From NCBI GenBank assembly GCA_021234155.1, contig JAJEKV010000009.1, forward strand, positions 13,398,546 to 13,462,545: 64,000 bases of DNA. The letters are read 5' to 3'. Every line of letters starts with the position of its first letter. The first letter of the stretch is position 1. The notes under the pieces are model-generated. The model was given only the letters and a program-made list of their open reading frames with translations. It had not been told where the DNA came from and did not search any database. The position numbers and the translations under genes are program-made. Below, one piece after another: positions 57,660-64,000 of this stretch. The DNA comes from Isoetes taiwanensis (lineage: Eukaryota; Streptophyta; Lycopodiopsida; Isoetales; Isoetaceae).

Positions 57660-59610
57660 TCATTTCTTTGGTCCAGCACCAGGAAAGTTCTGAAAACTAC
57701 TTCCACCAGCAACAATTACACAATTACTGAATGTTCCATGAAAAACCATAGGAACAACTTCAGGAGCAGCTCTTGGAATAGGAGCCAGGCTCATAGCTTT
57801 TCTCACTTCAGGATTTGCTTCTTCATACCATTCATTTTCATCCAAAATCAGAAAATCATCATATTCATTGCTTTGTCCTTGATCAATAGAACATGGAGGG
57901 GTGACAACAGGTATTACGGGAGGATCAGAAGCAAAAGGAGAAGTCACAACAGGTAACAAAGGATTAGCAGCAACAGGTAACAAAGGATTAGCAGCAGGAT
58001 CTTGATTTGGAATTAAAACAGGAATAGGATCTGAGAAAGGCTCTAAATCTGAACTACCAGATGCTGAATTGATACTAGATAACTTTCCAACTTCACCACC
58101 TATCTTTTGTGCCTCAGCAGATACATGACTTGAAGAAATAGTACGTATCTTACCAATTTCAACCTCATCTAACTTCTTTAACTCTTTTGCATACACATCT
58201 GTAAACATACGCCTTGTTCCATCTTCGTTAAAAGGACGGGCTACAACATCCATGACAGATTTTGCTTGAATTTCTAAGCTTTTGTCATACCTGCAAACAT
58301 AAAATGAATAGGAATAAATAGAATGCAAATTAAACAAAGGAAATAAAAAAAGAAAGGAATATGACTTACCTTTTAAATGCTTCTGAGGTACGATGGCCTG
58401 AACAGCTCATACCAACGTTCAAAACACCATTACGAATCATTCTAGAGCAAAGTGTTGCACGACCACTTTTCCTACTAAAGTTCCCGTCAACTCCAATAGT
58501 GATCATCATATACTTCATCCATGATGACAACTTCCTTTCATTAACCCTATGTTTAGAATTAAACCAGACCTGACATTAAAAAGGTTAAAAAATCTGTACG
58601 ATCAATAAAGCTGCATAAACTAAATATTAAACACAAAAGAACTCACATTGCTCCTTGGTTTTGTGATGATCTGCATGAAGCAAAAGCGAACTTGTTTCCC
58701 ATCCATTCTTCCACCTTTCTCAGGAGGCAAAATCTCACACTTATAATTTTCCAAAGCAGGTAAATGTGCATCAAGATGCTTGTATGTCAATATTGCATCC
58801 CCTTCAAAACATTTCAATGACATTCTAAAAGATTCTTCCTGATACTTATCTATTCCAACATCCCAATTCTTGCTGGTCCGTTCATCGTACTCAACATATT
58901 CAAGACCATTAGAAATTCCTGTCTTAAAATCAGAAATGGCAACCTTATACAATTCACCCTGTCCTCTAATCCCCCATCTAGAAATGCAGTAGAACAGCCA
59001 TCTCTTCTGAAGACCAGAAGGATGCCAAATTTATGCCTAAGCAAAGCTAACTCATCTGCAAAACTAATTTCATTAGACCTTCTTTCTCTTTTTGCAGACA
59101 CCGGGAGTATATCGAGAGCGTCTCATAGCTGCAACACAAGCTAGCCTAGCTCTGGTAAAGATGGGACAAAATCTGATATCAAATGGCCTCTCCTCAATCC
59201 CACTTTCAATAACTCTAATTTCCTGTGCGCGTCTTATCATGGCTCCAAATTTTCTGAACATGTCTTGTAAACTGTAGGTGGAAACAACTATTAAACAATC
59301 TAGTTTACATTCTCAAAGCTATTCTAGAAACTTGAATTCTAAATGCTCACGATTCAGTTGAAAATATACTGCCATCTAGTTTAACCACTTGACAAATGAA
59401 CTGCTCCAACATTCCAGCAAATTGCTTCTTATCCAAATCTTCAACTCGTATAGAAATATCTAGACCATGATGCTTTCGCCATTCATCAAATCTTCTTCTG
59501 GCCCAATCCACTTTCTTCTTACTCTTATTAATGCCTCCGCGCTGACGCGCCTGGGCAGGGATTCCTCCCCAGGGATTTGCACTAAAGTGCAATTCTATTA
59601 TACGTCTCAA
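57660..59610 (-). pseudogene. Crypton-like tyrosine recombinase gene (DUF3504 type), multi-exon
   Basis: Minus-strand exons: 59610-59351, 59271-58647, 58569-58370, 58290-57660, all with GT..AG borders. Exon 1 is a core-binding domain (VDWARRRFDEWRKHHGLDIS ... FICQVVKLDGSIFSTES). Exon 2 continues with MFRKFGAMIRRAQEIRVIES and ACVAAMRRSRYTPGVCKKRK. It then passes through stops and two frame changes (59090-58985) into GIRGQGELYKVAISDF and FLEYVEYDERTSK-like sequence. Exon 3 holds the catalytic part: SGRATLCSRMIRNGVLNVGM (Arg) and SGHRTSEAFKR (His/Arg), with the Tyr of RYDKSLEIQAKSV at the exon 3/4 junction. Exon 4 is a ~200-residue Pro/Ala/Ser tail. The layout resembles Cryptons and their domesticated DUF3504 relatives. 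Exon 2 damage suggests a pseudogene or an unresolved intron. Confidence 0.6.
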
Positions 59611-59626
59611 ACTTTGAATTTTATCA

Positions 59627-59746
59627 TTCGTTTATGATTGATCCCTTCCACAACTATTTACAAGCAAACTACGTCATATGTATTATATCCTTCGTTTATG
59701 ATTAAATCCCTTCCACAACTATTTAAAAGCAAACTATGTCATATGT
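59627..59746. repeat. Tandem duplication, period about 64 bp, upstream of the recombinase
   Basis: TTCGTTTATGATT(G/AAA)TCCCTTCCACAACTATTTA...GTCATATGT is present twice (59627-59680, 59691-59746), immediately upstream of the first recombinase exon. Confidence 0.8.
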
Positions 59747-59749
59747 CTG

Positions 59750-61250
59750 ATGATGCTATCATCCTTTCTACATTTTTGTGATGCAATTTGTAGCTTTGCA
59801 TGCCAAGGTAGGCGCTTAACTCTCGCTATAGTTCCGGAGGCGGTGATAGAGTTGTATATGCTAGTTAGAATAAATATAAGAACCTATGAGTTTTGTGGGT
59901 TTATGGCAGGAATTTATGGGGCAAAGAAGTTCTAATTTTGGGCATTGAAGCTCATGAAATCAAGCTACGACTTGAAGCACACACAACTACTTATAGAAGC
60001 ATACTACAAGCACTTGTAGAAGATAATAATTAGGAAGAGCACCCGAAGATGCATGGTATTGTAACAGTCATGTCGTCTGGAAGAAGAAACTTCTTAGGGT
60101 TTAGTGCAATTAGAAGATGTTAATCGCTTGTGAAGTGATGCATCTTCTGAGTATTTTGTGCTCAACATTTTGAGTTTTGCATGCGAAACACAGATGATAT
60201 AAAGTCTATTTTAGAACGAGGTTTGAAAGATGCAATGAATTGTATTTAAAGTGTCTGTTATTGGATTGCCTAAAGGGCAAACTGTGGGAGAGGTGGGTTG
60301 ATTGACTATCATTGGGATATGCTACTTCGACCGATGAGATTAGGAATTGATGTGCATCCAACGATTAAGGCTGAAGTTTTCTCTGCGTTATATGAGTTAT
60401 TAAATGATTTGCTTGCTGTTGATTGTCGTGTTGCACCTTAGAGGGCCATCCGTCCGTCCATGCAAAAGTCTTTCAGATTCAGAGGCCCTGTCGTGCCAAT
60501 CTGGTATGCAGAGGTGTTGAAAGAGAGAACAAAAAGCTTGGAACAAGATTATAGGAATCGAATTCTGATACAGTGCCAGTTTGTTGTAGCAATTCATATG
60601 GCGAGAAATTTCCAACATGTGGTTTTGATTGAGAATTATCAGGCATCTACTGGAGGTGAATTGTAGCCAATTGCTGAGGTCATGAATATCTTATTGCTGA
60701 GATCATGAAAACGCTAATTTATTGGGTCACTAGGACCAACTCATGACCATTACGCGTAAAAACAGATTATATGACATTATGCTGATGCCTCCAATAGCAC
60801 TTCGCCACGTGGCATAGATTCTAACCCCGAATATAAGTAAAAATTTGGCTACTCCATTTTTTTTTCATTTCTATGTAGCCTTCTTCAGCACTGATCTTAG
60901 GGATGATTCCGCTATTCCAGCGAACGATCCTATTGTTCCGATGATTGTATAGCAATTCTACAGAGCAGATGAGTAGGTAGATCATTTTAAAGGACTTTTT
61001 CTTGCTGCAGAATATCATATAACATGTTTCCACGTTACAAAAATGTTGCTTTGGGCGACATTCTGGCGTGTCATGCAAATCTTTGAGCTGACGCTCATCG
61101 GCAGGCCTTCCACACATTGATGATATTGTCATTAAGCAATTTCAATAACAAAAATAATTACAAAAGCAAACAATGTCCATTCTTGCAAATATCAAGACGT
61201 GCTGATGACAGAAGTTGCATACATAGATATTGAAGGCCCAGTAAAAATAT
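59750..61250. other. Intergenic; possible Helitron body
   Basis: Short ORFs (59750-59935; 60460-60666) read partly protein-like but match no family I recognise. No Rep/helicase motif was seen. Confidence 0.35.
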
Positions 61251-61261
61251 ATGGTTAGGAC

Positions 61262-61292
61262 AGTAGTCCAGCAACGCCGGGCACACATTTAC
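61262..61292 (+). mobile_element. Helitron 3' terminus (plus strand)
   Basis: CCAGCAACGCCGGGCACAC, then ATTTA and CTAG followed by T. The core GCAACGCCGGGCAC is shared with the minus-strand terminus at 23833-23872, so both belong to one Helitron family. The element body lies to the left; its 5' TC end was not identified. Confidence 0.6.
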
Positions 61293-63360
61293 TAGTCTAC
61301 TTATTCAAAAGTTTTTTTTGGGGCTTTCCCCTCACGCCGGGGCTAACGCTTTTTTTGGCAGTTATAATGCTAGTTTATGGGTTTCCAGCAATATTGGCTT
61401 TTTTTAGGTTGATCCTCAAGTGATGAAGGGAGCATTTTTTATTTTCAACGGATTGATGGAAATGGCAAAATGGCTAGCTCAGAGCAATCATGGCCCGAGC
61501 TAAACCTTTCTCCACTTTAGAGCCAAATTCTTCATAGAGTGGGAGCCATGGGCACATTCAATGAGGTGGATTTCTAATTCTTAAAAGAATCTCTGCAAAT
61601 AATGGTGCTACAACTGACCGATGTGAATATAATTCATTTTTTGACGTGTTGCTTTACTTTGCCGATTGGAGCTACAGATTGGAGCTGCAATTGTTTCCAG
61701 ATCAAGCAACTGCATTTATCTTGCTTCACATCAAGTCTTGGATATGTAGCCATGGAAGAATTTCTTTGCAGGAAGTTTCTTCATAATAAATCCGACAATC
61801 TATTTTTTTTGAGCTATTGTCAGTAATCCATTCTAAATATCTATTCTGATAGGACCAACACGGTATTTGATCTTACGGCTTTCATATTTCTTTTGGCAGG
61901 TTCCATCTCTTGCAAGGTCTATGTTTTAATCCATTAGGTAATCGTGTATCTATGCTTTTTTTCTAGCTCATTTGTTAAGAATGAAACAACATTCATTTGT
62001 AGCTACCTTATTCACATATTTCAGCCGTTATTATCCTACAATAATGTGTTTATTTTGGTAATGCATGGGTTCAACTCCCTAAGGCATGATTGCGTCGTAA
62101 ATTGTGTGATTGTAGGAGCTCAAACCTGCACAATACTTTCAACGAAAGCATCAAATAAGTTGTAAATTCGTTTCTGAATTATATTCCACGTTCATTGAAG
62201 ATCTAAAATTGGATTGCTAGGTTGTACAATGGCAAGTGAGTGTTAATTGTTCAAACCTAGAAGTGGCATCCATCCTATACCAGGTTAGACACTTTCTATT
62301 CTACGATTCAACATCTGTTTCACGGTGTAGTTGTTTATGCTGGTAAACTATTGCCAAAATACTCCTCAGCTCCTTTAGCATCTAACTTTGATAATATGTT
62401 TTTATGCTCTCATTCACAAAAACAATTGGATGAACTATATTGCAAAATGCTTTGATCATAGGTTGGAAAAGATGAGCAGATGTCTATTGCTATATCAAAA
62501 TATGGACAGTTTAATGTGGGATTCATGGTAAAGTGTGTTTTCTTATTTCTTATTTGTTGCAGGATATGCTCATTCATCTTACGTTCCTTTTAATCTCACT
62601 CTAGATGGATGTAGATGTATCAGTATATTTAGCTTGCCTTTGATGCAGTGTGTTGGCCATTTTTGAAGATGACAAAGGTAAGAACATAGGATGCTTGAAT
62701 GAGGCTGGATTTTTGGGCCATTTCCAAGCTTTCCTTTGAGCCGCGTTTATTGTTTGATATGATTATGGCAACTGGGCTATGGTGGCAAGTTCTAGACAAG
62801 GAATGTATCATGGCAGGAGCAGGAGGGACCAGATCATTCTCACTAAAAATATCAAGATTTTGGAGGTTAATAAACGAGTATTATTTGAATTTGGTCCAAT
62901 GATGGGATACACAGTAGAAGAAACGCAGCTATGCACAGCCATGACGACCAGACTAGAGTCGCATTTATGGTTATATTATTACATTCACTGGCTTTATCCA
63001 CAATTCTTTATTCGTTCTTAGCAAATCAGTGTCTTGATGAGTCGTGTGGTTAGGGTTCTATAGGATGTTGTTGGCTCTCAATAAAACTAGAGATCAATGC
63101 TCCTGCTGTCACAAGCAGGATCGCATACACAAGAAATTGATGCATACTTCTTCTCGTACTTCTTCCTTGCCTCATACCTATTCTCAAAGTTCTTCTTTGC
63201 CGGATTCTTCTAGTATGCCACATCTTCTATATTTTGCCCTAATCTTGAGACTTAGATCTACAATTTGCACATTATAAGCAAATTGGAAACAGAGCAGATA
63301 AAGAATGTCTAGGATTATTATTCTTTGCTTGAATTGATTGATGTTTTGGATATGAAAGTT
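61293..63360. other. Intergenic, no gene recognised
   Basis: Short open stretches near 62460-63020 (for example MVASSRQGMYHGRSRRDQII) do not assemble into a recognisable protein. CCCCTCACGCCGGGG at 61328-61342 is a local hairpin-like motif. Confidence 0.4.
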
Positions 63361-63365
63361 TTGCA

Positions 63366-63426
63366 TGTTCGGTAGAGCAGAGGACTGAAAATCCTCGTGT
63401 CACCAGTTCAAATCTGGTTCCTGGCA
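63366..63426 (+). tRNA. trnF-GAA: Plastid-type tRNA-Phe(GAA), 3' part (nuclear plastid insertion)
   Basis: From GTTCGGTAGAGCAGAGGACT through GAAAATCC, CTCGTGTCACC and AGTTCAAATCTGG to TTCCTGGCA, this matches the plastid trnF-GAA gene as I recall it. It covers the 3' half of the D arm, the anticodon arm with GAA, the variable loop, T arm and acceptor 3' strand. The 5' acceptor strand and start of the D arm are missing (preceded by TTTTGCAT), so it cannot fold as a full tRNA. Most likely a small NUPT. Confidence 0.75.
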
Positions 63427-64000
63427 TACTATAAATAGTATGTTTATCTTTTGTTCAAAGTACTTAATTGTTCTCCATTTGTTTATCATTGTGCAACGTG
63501 GCAAGGCTTGGCAGACGCAGGTGAATTGCAACTAACCTGCATTTACATTATTTGGTATACAATTAAATGACTTTCCCATTTGCTTTATATGGACGTTCAC
63601 CTAAAGACAGCATATTAATATGATGACTCAATGCTGAACGAAGACGAGTTCACGACTTTTTAGAGTTATTATGCAATTATGTAGTTGTTCCACAAATTGG
63701 TAAAACAAAACAATTCTAGCAATGGTGGTCATGAAGTTCCACTATTCTGTTATATAGAAAATGCAAAGTTGTCTTTATAAAAGAATTTCTAAGTGGGAGG
63801 ACCAAGCTGCAAAAGATGTACGTTTCAAAATTAGTAAAGAGTTAACGTTATTGCTTTATTGATTTGATTCATTTAATTTCTTTTTTTTTTAAGGTCAAAT
63901 AAGCCATTCTTGCTTATATGTATTTAGATAAACAACAAGGATTGTTATCCTTGAACACCTAGGCAATCCCAAATAACCAATGATTTTGTGAGAGCTAAAT
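63427..64000. other. Intergenic tail of the window
   Basis: AT-rich with no ORF of note. Bases just after the tRNA piece could be further plastid sequence, but I cannot confirm it. Confidence 0.4.

Noticed and set aside
59750-59935. Short plus-strand ORF vaguely like an exosome subunit
   Set aside because: Similarity covers only about ten residues with no supporting neighbours.

Overview
The window reads as nuclear DNA of a land plant. It is AT-rich, gene-poor and full of transposable elements. Spliceosomal introns, auxin response factor and NRG2/DUF630-DUF632 gene pieces and a plant-type Gypsy element support this. The XK-related-like gene and the Crypton-like recombinase are unusual for flowering plants, so a fern, lycophyte or bryophyte is my guess; this is inference only.

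Layout. 0-5.6 kb: no convincing gene; a 1.3 kb L1/SINE-like retroposon on the minus strand with a 14-bp target duplication, small foldback elements and a ~234-bp tandem duplication. 5.67-20.87 kb: one 15.2 kb Ty3/Gypsy element, probably of the Tat/Athila group, with LTRs of 562 and 567 bp, a GCCAG target duplication, a tRNA-Asp-type primer site, gag, protease, RT-RNase H, a broken integrase, a long 3' region with accessory sense ORFs, and one antisense ORF with its own TATA box. Two DNA elements (321 bp and 3.86 kb) sit inside the integrase; the larger carries satellite DNA built on a perfect palindrome. 20.9-30 kb: minisatellites, a Helitron 3' end (minus strand) and repeats, with no solid gene. 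30-33 kb: a CACTA-type terminus fused to a decayed pogo-like transposase.

35-41 kb is the main genic part. It holds a seven-exon gene for an unrecognised, probably nuclear protein whose splice phases all agree, followed by an XK-related-like membrane protein with an acidic repeat tail. 41-45 kb holds palindromes and little else.

45-60 kb is a cluster of gene fragments: 4CL-like adenylate-forming enzyme (-), VPS4/SKD1 (-), NRG2/DUF632 (+), SET/LSMT-like (-), ARF (+) and a multi-exon Crypton-like tyrosine recombinase (-). They lie upstream of a second Helitron 3' end near 61.29 kb, which makes transposon capture worth testing. Near 63.4 kb is the 3' part of a plastid-type tRNA-Phe gene.

Host genes here do not form a pathway. 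The two candidates for working host genes are those at 35.1-37.7 and 39.2-40.9 kb; most other coding sequence belongs to mobile elements or is degraded.
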